Source: Chamaesiphon sp. 341R_metabat_111
GTDB taxonomy: Bacteria > Cyanobacteriota > Cyanobacteriia > Cyanobacteriales > Chamaesiphonaceae
Reading direction: 5' to 3'
Assembly: GCA_025351825.1 (NCBI GenBank)
Contig: JANXVE010000129.1
Span: 1 to 47,601, forward strand
DNA: 47,601 bases
Shown: positions 35,624-45,839 of the stretch, piece after piece
How positions within the stretch are numbered: position 1 is the first letter of the stretch
Layout of the letters: every line of letters begins with the position of its first letter
Translations under genes and position numbers: made by a program
The notes under the pieces: model-generated
Told to the model about the DNA's origin: nothing
The model's database searches: none
The model's input: only the letters and a program-made list of their open reading frames with translations

Positions 35624-36199
35624 ATGGCAATCAAACTCAAATCTGAAGGTTTTGGCTTTGCTCCCACTGAGTCGGAGCATCACTTTGTGGTGACTATTCC
35701 GACCAAAAAACAAGACAATGTTTTTATCTCCGAACATTTCACCTGGGATGAGAGCGAAGCCAGACAGGAATTGAGTTTTGCCTTGGGGAATGAGGATAAT
35801 AAGATGCGGATAATTTTGCCGCGCTTCAAATGGGATGCCATCGCTGATGGTGTCAAAGCCGAATTTAATCAGCGGCTACGACAGGATGGACTGAAAACAG
35901 GACAGTGGAAGGCTGGAAAGACTGCTGTTTCTCGCCTATTTGGTAAGGAACTAGTATTATTAGCTTGGTCGATCGAAGATGCCGATCCTGCGTTGATACC
36001 TGTAGGCATCAAAAACTGGTTGGGGTTGACTCCAGAGGAACGCTGGTGGCTATTCACCATGACTAATGCGGCTACAGGTCACGCCATCTCTGGACGCGGG
36101 AAAGGCTGGCGCAAAGCCGTTCGTTATGCGTTGACAGAAAACTCTGTGTCTGATTATCGACCTAAAAAGCTAGAGTTACCCCTGTTTGAGCTAATCTAG
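35624..36199 (+). CDS. Anti-phage-associated DUF3780 protein
   Basis: 191 residues from ATG 35624, 19 bp after the DUF499 stop (the frame is open to GTG 35585, which would overlap the ATPase gene). Segments GFGFAPTESEHHFVVTIP, LVLLAWSIEDADPALIPVGIKNWLGL and ERWWLFTMTNAATG are family-typical. DUF3780 proteins occur almost only between DUF499 and DUF1156 genes. Function unknown. Confidence 0.85.
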   Translation: MAIKLKSEGFGFAPTESEHHFVVTIPTKKQDNVFISEHFTWDESEARQELSFALGNEDNKMRIILPRFKWDAIADGVKAEFNQRLRQDGLKTGQWKAGKTAVSRLFGKELVLLAWSIEDADPALIPVGIKNWLGLTPEERWWLFTMTNAATGHAISGRGKGWRKAVRYALTENSVSDYRPKKLELPLFELI

Positions 36200-36250
36200 C
36201 GGTTTTGAGCTAATATAGCGGTTGCTATGCTCACATCTTGCCACCGGATA

Positions 36251-39157
36251 ATGTCATCTTTTATTGAAACTCAGTTCCCCGTCTCCAAGCTCTCCAAAGA
36301 AAGCTATAAGGAACGCAAATCTAACTATTCCCAGACATTAACAGGATTAGGCAAGTGGTGGGGCAGAAAACCTTTAATTCTGGTTCGGGCAATTATTTTA
36401 GGATTATTATTACCCAATTCAGCCAATCCTAAAAAAGATCGAGAAATCTTTCTCAAAATCCTGACAATGGATAATGAGGGACTATGGCAGCGGAAAACTA
36501 AGTCCATTTCGATGAAGGAACTTTATCGCTGTCTCAAACCGATCGATCGAATCAAATATTTCGATCCCGATTCTACTGATGAAAAGCCCAAATATCTCAA
36601 GGGAATTAGCCAAGAGCAAAAGCAAGAATTACAGCGACTTGTATTTGAGACTTTCTCCTATGATGGAAAATTAGAATATTGCGATCGCCCCGAACAAATC
36701 TCCGGTGCATCTGCCGCAGCATGGCAAGAAATCAATGCTCATCTTGATACAACCGCTGAGGATTTACCTCAATTAATTCAACAGTTAGGCGAACGTGAAT
36801 TTGGACATATTCCTCGCGTTGGTGATGCCTTTTGCGGTGGTGGAAGCGTGCCTTTTGAAGCAGCTAGAATCGGTTGTGAAGCTTATGCCTCAGACTTAAA
36901 TCCGGTCGCAGCATTGCTCACTTGGGCAGACTTAAATATTGTTGGTGGTGGGGAAGAGGTTGCCAAACAAGTTCGAGAAGCACAACAGCGAGTCTATAAT
37001 GCAGTAGACGAGCAAATAACGGCTTGGGGGATCGAACGTAACGAACAAGGTTGGAGAGCGGATGCGTATCTTTATTGCAATGAAACTAAATGCCCTGAGT
37101 GTAGTTGGCTGGTTCCTTTAGCACCTAGTTGGGTAGTAGCAGAAAAAAATCTCACAATTGCCAAACTTCAGCCAGACGAGGAAAATCAACGCTTTGAACT
37201 TGTCATCCAGTCTGATGTTTCTGCAAGTGAAATTAAAGCTGCAAAAATATCAGGAACAGTTAAAGATTCTAGTTTGAATTGTCCTCATTGTTATCAATCT
37301 ACACCAATGATCGCGATTCGTGGAGATCGGCGTTCTAGTAATGTTACAGAATATGGTCTGAGACTTTGGGAAAATGATGATATTATTCCTCGCCCTGAAG
37401 ATATCTTTCAAGAGCGGCTATATTGTATTCGCTGGGTAGAAACTTATCTAGATGATAAAGATAAGGAAAAAATTAATCGTTATTATCGCGCTCCGAATCA
37501 AGATGATTTAAACCGAGAATTAACCGTATTAGCCTTGTTAACAGAGCGGTTTAGCGATTGGCAGGAAAAAGGCTATATTCCTAGTCGCAAAATTGAGCCA
37601 GGAGACAAAACTGATGAGCCTATCCGTACACGAGGATGGACGCATTGGCACCATTTATTTAATGCAAGACAACTTTTAATATCAGGTCTAGTAGCTCAAA
37701 CCATAGAAGGCTCCATAACAAGTGTTCCTGAGAAGATTGCAGGAATATTATCGATTGGACGAATGGCAGATTGGAATAGCAGACTTTGTAGATGGATTAC
37801 AAGCCTCGATAAAGCAGGTGGTATTGGTGCTGGAACTCAGACTTTCTACAACCAAGCATTTAACACGTTACAAAATTATAGTTGTAGAACTATTAAATCA
37901 GTACAAACAACCTTAAATACTGATATTACTGAAACAGTTGGTGTTTGCAATCAACATATAGTATTGCCCAGAGATGCAAGATCTATCTCTTATAACTCTG
38001 ATTTCTGGATTACAGATCCACCCTATGCAGATGCAGTTAATTATCATGAATTAACTGAATTTTTCTTGAGTTGGTATGACAAACATATAACTAAATTATT
38101 TCCCACTTGGTATACCGATAGTAAACGTGCTTTAGCTATCATCGGACGTGATGAAAACTTCCGTAAAAGCATGGCGGAGTGCTACCGAAATTTAGCAAAT
38201 CAGATGCCCGATAATGGCAGCCAAGTAGTCATGTTTACCCATCAAGATGCAGGAGTTTGGGCAGATTTAGCTCTGATCCTCTGGGCATCTGGTTTGCGAG
38301 TAACCGCCGCTTGGTGCATTGCGACGGAAACAGACTCTGCTTTAAAAGAAGGTAACTATGTCCAAGGAACAGTCCTACTGATTTTGCGAAAACAAACTTC
38401 AGAAGATACCGCATTCTTAGATGAACTTTATCCCCAAGTCGAGATCGAAGTCAAAGCACAACTAGACTCAATGTTGGCACTAGAAGATAATGACGATCCT
38501 AACTTTAGCGATACAGATTATCAACTAGCCGCTTATGCTGCTGCACTGCGAGTCCTGACTCAATACAAAAACATCGAAGATATTGATATTGCCTACGAAC
38601 TCTCCAAACCGCGCAAGAAAGGCGAAACTTCAGAAATAGAAAAACTAATTGCTAATGCCGTTAAAATTGCCTGTGATTATCTAGTACCACAAGGATTTGA
38701 TTCCTTCATCTGGAAAAGTCTCATCCCCGAAGAAAGATTTTATCTCAAAGGATTGGATATCGAAACTCACGGTGAATATCGTGCTGGCGCATATCAAGAA
38801 TTAGCCAGAGGGTTTGGCATCAAAGAATATAAATCACTGCTAGATAGTGGCAAAGCCAACGAAACTCGCTTAAAAACTGCCAGTGAATTTGTCGCCAAAC
38901 AATTGGGCGATATTGGCTTTGGTGCATCCTTAGTCAGAAATGCCTTATTTGCCATGCGTGAGATCGTGCGGACAGGCGAAGTCCAGACTGGTAAAACTTG
39001 GCTTCGCACTGAAATCAAAGACTACTGGAATCAACGCAAAAATATTATCGAAATTCTCCAATTTCTGTCAGCAATGGGGCTAAGAATCACCCACTGGCAA
39101 ATCGACGCTGATGCAGCCAGATTATTAGCGGGTGCAGTTGAAAACGATAGTATTTAA
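36251..39157 (+). CDS. DUF1156 adenine-specific DNA methyltransferase
   Basis: 968 residues from ATG 36251 (ATG 36227 is possible). N-terminal DUF1156 motif (KERKSNYSQTLTGLGKWWGRKPL), SAM-binding GDAFCGGGS (191-199), zinc-type Cys pairs (CNETKCPEC, CPHC), and the catalytic DPPY (589-592) in TDPPYADAVNYHEL. This is the COG1743 class of amino-methyltransferase in anti-phage operons; it likely marks host DNA as self. Recognition sequence unknown. Confidence 0.92.
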   Translation: MSSFIETQFPVSKLSKESYKERKSNYSQTLTGLGKWWGRKPLILVRAIILGLLLPNSANPKKDREIFLKILTMDNEGLWQRKTKSISMKELYRCLKPIDRIKYFDPDSTDEKPKYLKGISQEQKQELQRLVFETFSYDGKLEYCDRPEQISGASAAAWQEINAHLDTTAEDLPQLIQQLGEREFGHIPRVGDAFCGGGSVPFEAARIGCEAYASDLNPVAALLTWADLNIVGGGEEVAKQVREAQQRVYNAVDEQITAWGIERNEQGWRADAYLYCNETKCPECSWLVPLAPSWVVAEKNLTIAKLQPDEENQRFELVIQSDVSASEIKAAKISGTVKDSSLNCPHCYQSTPMIAIRGDRRSSNVTEYGLRLWENDDIIPRPEDIFQERLYCIRWVETYLDDKDKEKINRYYRAPNQDDLNRELTVLALLTERFSDWQEKGYIPSRKIEPGDKTDEPIRTRGWTHWHHLFNARQLLISGLVAQTIEGSITSVPEKIAGILSIGRMADWNSRLCRWITSLDKAGGIGAGTQTFYNQAFNTLQNYSCRTIKSVQTTLNTDITETVGVCNQHIVLPRDARSISYNSDFWITDPPYADAVNYHELTEFFLSWYDKHITKLFPTWYTDSKRALAIIGRDENFRKSMAECYRNLANQMPDNGSQVVMFTHQDAGVWADLALILWASGLRVTAAWCIATETDSALKEGNYVQGTVLLILRKQTSEDTAFLDELYPQVEIEVKAQLDSMLALEDNDDPNFSDTDYQLAAYAAALRVLTQYKNIEDIDIAYELSKPRKKGETSEIEKLIANAVKIACDYLVPQGFDSFIWKSLIPEERFYLKGLDIETHGEYRAGAYQELARGFGIKEYKSLLDSGKANETRLKTASEFVAKQLGDIGFGASLVRNALFAMREIVRTGEVQTGKTWLRTEIKDYWNQRKNIIEILQFLSAMGLRITHWQIDADAARLLAGAVENDSI

Positions 39158-39218
39158 CCTCAGTTGGGGATAATAAGCGCGGTACTCGAACGAAACCAAC
39201 TAAAACAGGTAGAAAAGA

Positions 39219-41918
39219 ATGACAATTAATCGCTTTTCTTCACGGCGGACAAAACTCGACCAGTCCTTTCTCAATCAAAGATTACAGGGTGCGAAATCAT
39301 ACGATCGTATTGCTGGATACTTTAGCTCCTCCATGCTCGAAGTCGCAGGCGAAGCCCTCGAAAGCATGACTGGACTGGTTCGGATCGTTTGTAATTCCGA
39401 TTTAGATGTCCGCGATGTCGAAACCGCCAAAGCTGCCAAATTTGCGATTCGCCGCGAGTGGTGTGCATCCCAGCCCGAAAAGCTGGCTCCCCATAGCAAA
39501 CCCCGCTTTGCCCGTCTGTATGAATTCCTCTGCTCTGGCAAAATGCAGGTAAAAGTTCTGCCCTTAGAAAAATTCGGTTTAGTCCACGGAAAGGCTGGTG
39601 TAATTACCTTTGCCGACGGCGACCAAACCTCATTTATGGGCAGTACCAACGAAACCTATCGCGCTTGGAAGCTAAACTACGAGCTACTGTGGGAAGATGA
39701 TGCCCCAGACGCAATCCAATGGGTACAAGAAGAATTCGATGCCCTCTGGAATCATCCCCTGGCTTGCAATCTCTGTGATTTTGTAATTGAAGATATCGGT
39801 CGAATTGTCCAGCGGACAGTTATTCCCAGTGTCGAAATTTGGCGCGAACAACCAGACGCAGCCGCCCCAATTATCGAGACACCCGTTTATCGGAAAGAAT
39901 ACGGACTGTGGGAACATCAAAAATACTTCGTCAATTTAGCCTTCAATGCTCACCGTACCTCTCATGGAGCCAGATTCGTCTTAGCCGATATGGTGGGCTT
40001 GGGTAAAACCATGCAGCTTGCCATGTCAGCCATGTTAATGGCACTCTACGGCGACAAACCCGTACTAATTTTGGTGCCTAAACCCCTGCTATGGCAGTGG
40101 CAGGAAGAGATGAAAACCTTATTAGATATGCCTTCGGCAATTTGGGACGGCAAACGATGGATTGATGAAAATGGGATCGAATATCCCGTCACAGGTGCTG
40201 CTGGAATCAAAAAGTGTCCTCGCCAAATTGGACTTGTCTCCCAAGGGCTAGTTACTAGGAAATCCGAAGCCGCAGAATATCTCAAACAACTAACTTACGA
40301 GTGCATCATCGTCGATGAAGCACATCGCGCCCGCCGCAAAAATCTCGCCCCCGATAAAGAAGCCGAAAGACCCGAACCAAATAACTTAATGGCATTTCTC
40401 TGCCAAATTTCCACCAAAACCAAAAGCCTATTACTTGCAACCGCCACCCCAGTTCAACTTTATCCCGTTGAAGCATGGGATTTACTCAATATACTCGCCC
40501 CGATCGAAAACGAGTCAGTATTAGGCAACACCTGGAGCCATTGGCGCAAAGCCGCAGAAGCCCTCGATGTCGTCATCGGTGACGCTCATTTACCAGAAGA
40601 TGACTTAGACCTGTGGAGTTGGATTCGCAACCCTTTACCGCCATCCTCAGAAGACCGAGACTGCGCCATAATTCGCCGTTCCCTCAAACTACCCGATAGC
40701 CAAGCAGTAGCCACTGGCGACGCATGGTCAAAATTAAGAAAACCCGACCAACAACGGGTAAAAGAGCTGGGACAGGATTTTGCTCAACTACATAATCCTT
40801 TCATCCGTCATATTGTCAGAAGAACCAGAGAATTCCTGGAAAATACGATCGATCCTGAGACAGCCGAACCATACTTGCAGCCTGTAAAAGTAGAATTATT
40901 CGGAGAAGGAGATCGGGATGCGATTAGATTGCCGCCATATCTCAACGAGGCTTACCAATTTGCCGAAGATTTTTGTCAGCTACTTGGCGCGAGGATGAAA
41001 GGAGCAGGGTTTTTAAAAACATTACTACTGCGGCGCGTCGGCAGCACGATCCATGCTGGCATGAACACTGCCAAAAGTATGCTTCAGGATTGGGATGATA
41101 TTGAAGATGAAGAAGATGAAGAAGAAAGCATCGAACTAACAAAACTTAAATCTTTGACCATCTCTGAAAGAGAATTACTTCAAGCATTTGTCCATGCTCT
41201 AGAAGCTAATCAAGAACGAGATCCGAAGTATCAAGCTATTGTCGATATACTGTTAAATCGAGGTTGGTTAGAACGCGGCTGTATTATTTTCTCTCAATAT
41301 TTTGATTCAATTTATTGGTTAGCCGATCGACTCTCTCAAGAACTACTGCCACAAGAACCGATCGGTATCTATGCTGGCGGACAAAAATCGGGAATCTTCT
41401 TAGGTGGATCGTTTACCAAACAAAATCGAGAAGAATTAAAACAGATGGTATCGAAGGGCGAGATGCGCTTATTATTGGGCACAGATGCCGCAAGCGAAGG
41501 ACTCAATCTTCAACGGCTGGGCACTCTAATCAATCTAGATTTACCGTGGAATCCAACCAGATTAGAACAGCGGAAAGGGCGAATTCAACGGATCGGTCAG
41601 CTTCGCAGTACAGTCTACGTCTATAATATGCGCTACAAAGGGTCGGTAGAAGACCGCGTTCATCAATTACTTTCTAACCGATTAGCCTCAATTCATCAGA
41701 TATTTGGACAAATCCCTGATGTACTTGAAGACCTATGGATTGAAATTGCAATGGGAGAAATAGAACTAGCAAAGCAAACTATTAATGCTGTCCCTAAACA
41801 AAATCCGTTTGAAATAAAATATCATAAACCTGAGAAAATTGCTTGGGAATCTTGTACTCAAGTTTTAGATAGTAGCGATATCAAAAAATCTCTGTTAAAA
41901 AAGTGGGAAACTCTTTAG
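39219..41918 (+). CDS. SNF2-type helicase with N-terminal PLD-like domain
   Basis: 899 residues. The N-terminal ~180 residues carry a phospholipase D-like HxK motif (HGK 123-125) and GSTNET. Then a SNF2/DEAH helicase: Walker A GLGKT (GKT 262-264), VDEAH (365-369), TATP, and motif VI QRKGRIQRIGQ (from Gln784). The enzyme probably translocates on or remodels non-self DNA; with the methylase and ATPase it completes the Hma-like operon. The PLD part could be nuclease or structural. Confidence 0.92.
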   Translation: MTINRFSSRRTKLDQSFLNQRLQGAKSYDRIAGYFSSSMLEVAGEALESMTGLVRIVCNSDLDVRDVETAKAAKFAIRREWCASQPEKLAPHSKPRFARLYEFLCSGKMQVKVLPLEKFGLVHGKAGVITFADGDQTSFMGSTNETYRAWKLNYELLWEDDAPDAIQWVQEEFDALWNHPLACNLCDFVIEDIGRIVQRTVIPSVEIWREQPDAAAPIIETPVYRKEYGLWEHQKYFVNLAFNAHRTSHGARFVLADMVGLGKTMQLAMSAMLMALYGDKPVLILVPKPLLWQWQEEMKTLLDMPSAIWDGKRWIDENGIEYPVTGAAGIKKCPRQIGLVSQGLVTRKSEAAEYLKQLTYECIIVDEAHRARRKNLAPDKEAERPEPNNLMAFLCQISTKTKSLLLATATPVQLYPVEAWDLLNILAPIENESVLGNTWSHWRKAAEALDVVIGDAHLPEDDLDLWSWIRNPLPPSSEDRDCAIIRRSLKLPDSQAVATGDAWSKLRKPDQQRVKELGQDFAQLHNPFIRHIVRRTREFLENTIDPETAEPYLQPVKVELFGEGDRDAIRLPPYLNEAYQFAEDFCQLLGARMKGAGFLKTLLLRRVGSTIHAGMNTAKSMLQDWDDIEDEEDEEESIELTKLKSLTISERELLQAFVHALEANQERDPKYQAIVDILLNRGWLERGCIIFSQYFDSIYWLADRLSQELLPQEPIGIYAGGQKSGIFLGGSFTKQNREELKQMVSKGEMRLLLGTDAASEGLNLQRLGTLINLDLPWNPTRLEQRKGRIQRIGQLRSTVYVYNMRYKGSVEDRVHQLLSNRLASIHQIFGQIPDVLEDLWIEIAMGEIELAKQTINAVPKQNPFEIKYHKPEKIAWESCTQVLDSSDIKKSLLKKWETL

Positions 41919-42134
41919 CGTTCGATCGAGTCTCGCAAAAATACGCCGGACAGTACAAATATTCATCACATCAAGAGTTCTAGAAATCTAGCTGTTCAAT
42001 AGCTGTTAATCGCTATCGCACACAGAGATAGATAAAATCGAGTCTAGATATAGAGTTCTGTTACTTTAGACACTCGGATGGGTACTATTTCAGATACAAT
42101 AGTACAAGAGAATGTTAAATAAAATTACTCTCCC

Positions 42135-43181
42135 GTGAAAGCCGATCTGCTAGAAAGAGTGTTTAGAGCGATCGCTACTGATGATGAAGTAGCGGTAGAT
42201 AAGCTATTGGACACGATCGTGCGAGAAGAGCGCAAAAAAGGACATATTATCCTTGCCGACAGGTTGGAAAATATTACCAAATCCAAAACTAAAAGCCAAT
42301 CTCGCCCCAGCGGACGCTCCACCCTCTTAGACTCCGCTCAGGGCAAGCCTGCCAATAAGCCCACTCCAACAGCCTCAGCAACCAACCTCCAAGCCCTCAC
42401 CGAACTCCCCAACAGCAAGCGATCGCAATTGCCCTTGCTCACGGTAATTCCTCGCGAACAACTCAGACACCACACCATCCTACCAGCCACAGTCGAACAA
42501 CGCTTCCAACGGATCGAGCGTGAATATGCCGCCCGTGACAGATTGGCGCATCATGGCTTCCACTACAAACAAAAAATCCTCCTATACGGATTACCAGGCT
42601 GTGGCAAAACCATGAGTGCCGAGCGATTAGCTTGGAATACTGGCTTGCCCCTGTTCAAAGTACGCTTTGACACGATGGTATCCTCCTATCTCGGCGAAAC
42701 TGCCACCAACCTCCGCGAAATCTTCGAGGTAGCTAGCAAGAACCCCTGTCTGCTATTTCTCGATGAATGTGACTCTCTTGCGAAATCCCGCGAAGACAAT
42801 AACGAAGTCGGTGAGATGAAGCGGGTAGTGAATACCTTCCTCCAAATTTTGGACGAATATAATACCTCCTCCGGCTTACTCGTCGCCGCCACCAACCTCG
42901 ATAAATCCCTCGATATGGCAGTGTGGCGTAGATTTGATGATGCGATCGAAGTTCCCAAGCCCACAGCCACAGAACTAGAAGCACTGCTCAAACAGACCTT
43001 AATTGCCATGTCGAAAGGCTCGATCGAATGGCACTCGATCGTCGCCAAGATGCAAGGATTTTCCGCCGCTCAAGCTGTACGGGTAGCTCAGGATGCTGCA
43101 AAACGCGCTATTCTCGATCGAGAAGAACTCGTGATTCCAGAGCATCTTGAAGCCGCCATTCAAGAAATCTCCCGTACCTAA
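42135..43181 (+). CDS. ietA: AAA+ ATPase, IetA-like
   Basis: 348 residues from GTG 42135. Residues ~1-50 are a helical N-terminal domain, ~50-100 a Pro/Ser/Thr linker. The AAA+ core has Walker A GLPGCGKT (152-159) and Walker B LLFLDECD (206-213) and the sensor ATNLDKSLDMAVWRRFD. The next gene, 26 bp on, is a subtilisin-like protease, so the pair matches the IetAS anti-phage module (ATPase + S8 protease). The ATPase is expected to control or feed the protease. Confidence 0.85.
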   Translation: MKADLLERVFRAIATDDEVAVDKLLDTIVREERKKGHIILADRLENITKSKTKSQSRPSGRSTLLDSAQGKPANKPTPTASATNLQALTELPNSKRSQLPLLTVIPREQLRHHTILPATVEQRFQRIEREYAARDRLAHHGFHYKQKILLYGLPGCGKTMSAERLAWNTGLPLFKVRFDTMVSSYLGETATNLREIFEVASKNPCLLFLDECDSLAKSREDNNEVGEMKRVVNTFLQILDEYNTSSGLLVAATNLDKSLDMAVWRRFDDAIEVPKPTATELEALLKQTLIAMSKGSIEWHSIVAKMQGFSAAQAVRVAQDAAKRAILDREELVIPEHLEAAIQEISRT

Positions 43182-43207
43182 AAAGTTGAGCCGCATCCGC
43201 CTCTAGC

Positions 43208-45796
43208 ATGAACGAAGCCAATAGATCATTTCCCCACATCGAACTCAAGTTTGCTATTGAAGGAACAGCATTTTTCCAGACCTTTCCCAGAGACAAAACA
43301 CCTAAAACTCAAGCGAATTTGGGTGACAGTTGGGGGCATGGTCGTAAACTAAAAGGTTCGGTTTCGGGAATTATCTCAGATTGGCAGGAGAAATTAGTAG
43401 AACGAAAAAAAGCACAAAAGCCAGAGCTGCCCGATGCTGTCCCCTTAATTTTACAGATCGATCCAACTGCGTTCGATGCAGAAGAGCTGCGTAAATACGG
43501 GATTGAAGTCATCGCCGAACTAGAGGATGGATATATTATCGGAGCATCAGCCGATCCTCAATTTACAGATTTACAGAAAAAGATCGAGCAATTTATCAAT
43601 CAAGAACGTGGGGGTGGCAAAGTCCCAGAAATTTGGGATATCCTCGATGGTACAAAACGACCTGAATATATCCTTGCCCCAGAATTGCAAGCGCAATGGG
43701 GTCAAATTGAAGACGATCGACTATATACCGTAGATGTTGGTATTGCTTGCGTTGGAGAGAAATCACAACTACGAGCCTATCCTAAACCAAATGAAAATAG
43801 AACTCAGGAAAAGGATCTGATTATTACTCAACGTTGGATAGAGGAACGCGATTTAACATATCAACGATGGGATGAGATCAAGAGTAAACGTGAAGATGAA
43901 TTCGATCTTTTTGTGCGGGAATATCAGGGAGAATTGCTAGATATCACTGATGGTGAAATCATCACTCATACCGAACTGCCCGATAGCTTTTCCTGCCGAA
44001 TAAGCATTTCTGGCAGGGGTTTGAGAGATCTAGTCTTGAATTTCCCCTATGTGTTTGATGTCAGTCTGCCTGATGAAGTTGGAGATGATTTGTCTGGGGA
44101 GACTGAATTAGAAGAACTTGCAATATCTTTTACCTTGGAACCACCAGGTCAAGATGCCCCCAAAGTTTGCGTCATCGATAGCGGCATTGAGGACAAACAT
44201 CCATTATTACAATCGGCGATTATCAAAAATGATTCTCGATCGTGGGTGCCCAATGAGACTGGATTAACTGCCGATCTTGTCGAAAATGGTGGACATGGCA
44301 CCCGTGTCGCTGGAGCGGTCTTATATCCCAATCTAATCCCCGCCAGCGGACAAAAGCAGGCGATCTGCTGGCTGCAAAATGCTCGCGTACTCGATCGAAA
44401 GTGTTATTTGTCTAAATCACTATTTCCACCAACTCTCCTGGCAGAAATTGTCGAATTTTATCACGGTCAAACAGGAACGAGAATTTTCAATCATTCCATA
44501 ACAGGAAGAACGCCCTGTCGTACTCAGTACATGAGTGCATGGGCAGCCGAAATCGATAATTTATCATGGCAACATGACATTTTATTGATCGTGGCAGCGG
44601 GTAATCTTCCCTTTAATGAACGGATCGGTCATCTCAGATTACCAATCCAAGAAAATCTCCAAACTGGCAAACCTTACCCAGATTATCTACTACGGGATTC
44701 TTGTCGAATTCCCAACCCCGCACAGAGTTTTCAAGCTCTAACTGTTGGCTCTGTCTCCTTGCAAACATTCAAAGACTTATCTAAAACGTCGATTGCTCTG
44801 CAAGACTATCCATCTTCTTTCTCCTGCACGGGTTTGGGAATTTGGGATTCAATTAAACCAGAAGTAGTGGAATATGGCGGCGATGTCGTCTCTGATGGTG
44901 GCACACCACCGAGCCTGACGACACCACCAGAAGTATGTCCCGATCTAGTTCGTTCCACATTAGGCGGTGGGCCAATGTCAGCACGAGATTGTATCGGAAC
45001 TTCTTACGCAGCTCCCAAAGTAGCGCACATTGCCGCTTGTCTGGCGGCTGAATTACCAAATGAAAGCTGCTTACTATATCGAGCATTAATTGTGCAGTCA
45101 GCTCGATTCCCTAGTTGGGTGGAAACCACAAATTTCGACCTCTACAGTGCCATTCGGTTGCTGGGCTATGGTATTCCCAATCTCGATCGAGCCTTGGGTA
45201 ATTCCACTAACCGGATTACGCTAGTTGCTAGAGGCGAACGCCGGATTGCCGCCCGTCAAGCTCAGATTTATGAAGTAAGTCTACCAGAAGAATTACGTTC
45301 TCCTGGAGAGGATTTGGATATTCGCATTGAAGTCACCCTCTCTTACAAATCCCAACCTCGACGCACCCGCCGCGCTCGAAGAAAGTACCTCTCAACATGG
45401 CTAGATTGGGACTGTAGCAAAAAAGGTGAAGTTCCAGAGCGATTTTTGGACAGAATACTCAAAGAGTATGATGCTCCAGAAGAAGTAGAAGAAAGCGAGA
45501 GCATCTTTAATTGGGTTTTGAACAAACGAAAGAATTGGGGACAGGCGCGGAATGTCTCACGACAAGAAGGCACTTTACAGAAAGACTGGGCGATCGTCAA
45601 ATCATACGACTTACGTGAGTCCTTCTGTATTGCCGTAGTCGGACATGAAGGCTGGAATAACGATCCCAGTGCCACTGTCCCCTATGCCCTAGTAGTCAGT
45701 TTTGAGGCAGTAAATACAAATATACCGATCTACACCTCGATCGCTACCGTTCAAGTTCCGACTCAGGTAGAAACTGAAGTATCCATCAAATCATAG
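43208..45796 (+). CDS. ietS: Subtilisin-like serine protease (S8), IetS-like
   Basis: 862 residues with no signal peptide, so cytoplasmic. Catalytic triad Asp324 (CVIDSGIEDKHP), His363 (GGHGTRVAGA) and Ser599 (GTSYAAPKVA) are intact. About 320 residues precede the peptidase domain and ~200 follow it, matching the large IetS-type proteases rather than secreted subtilases. Partner of the AAA+ ATPase 26 bp upstream. IetAS protects against phage; the protein cut on infection is unknown to me. Confidence 0.88.
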   Translation: MNEANRSFPHIELKFAIEGTAFFQTFPRDKTPKTQANLGDSWGHGRKLKGSVSGIISDWQEKLVERKKAQKPELPDAVPLILQIDPTAFDAEELRKYGIEVIAELEDGYIIGASADPQFTDLQKKIEQFINQERGGGKVPEIWDILDGTKRPEYILAPELQAQWGQIEDDRLYTVDVGIACVGEKSQLRAYPKPNENRTQEKDLIITQRWIEERDLTYQRWDEIKSKREDEFDLFVREYQGELLDITDGEIITHTELPDSFSCRISISGRGLRDLVLNFPYVFDVSLPDEVGDDLSGETELEELAISFTLEPPGQDAPKVCVIDSGIEDKHPLLQSAIIKNDSRSWVPNETGLTADLVENGGHGTRVAGAVLYPNLIPASGQKQAICWLQNARVLDRKCYLSKSLFPPTLLAEIVEFYHGQTGTRIFNHSITGRTPCRTQYMSAWAAEIDNLSWQHDILLIVAAGNLPFNERIGHLRLPIQENLQTGKPYPDYLLRDSCRIPNPAQSFQALTVGSVSLQTFKDLSKTSIALQDYPSSFSCTGLGIWDSIKPEVVEYGGDVVSDGGTPPSLTTPPEVCPDLVRSTLGGGPMSARDCIGTSYAAPKVAHIAACLAAELPNESCLLYRALIVQSARFPSWVETTNFDLYSAIRLLGYGIPNLDRALGNSTNRITLVARGERRIAARQAQIYEVSLPEELRSPGEDLDIRIEVTLSYKSQPRRTRRARRKYLSTWLDWDCSKKGEVPERFLDRILKEYDAPEEVEESESIFNWVLNKRKNWGQARNVSRQEGTLQKDWAIVKSYDLRESFCIAVVGHEGWNNDPSATVPYALVVSFEAVNTNIPIYTSIATVQVPTQVETEVSIKS

Positions 45797-45839
45797 TTCG
45801 AGCGGGTTTCTGATGCTTAATCATCGATCTATCTTGACC

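Noticed and set aside
32536-41918. DISARM system
   Set aside because: There is a methylase and a helicase, but no DUF1998 (DrmB) gene, and DUF499/DUF3780/DUF1156 point to another system.
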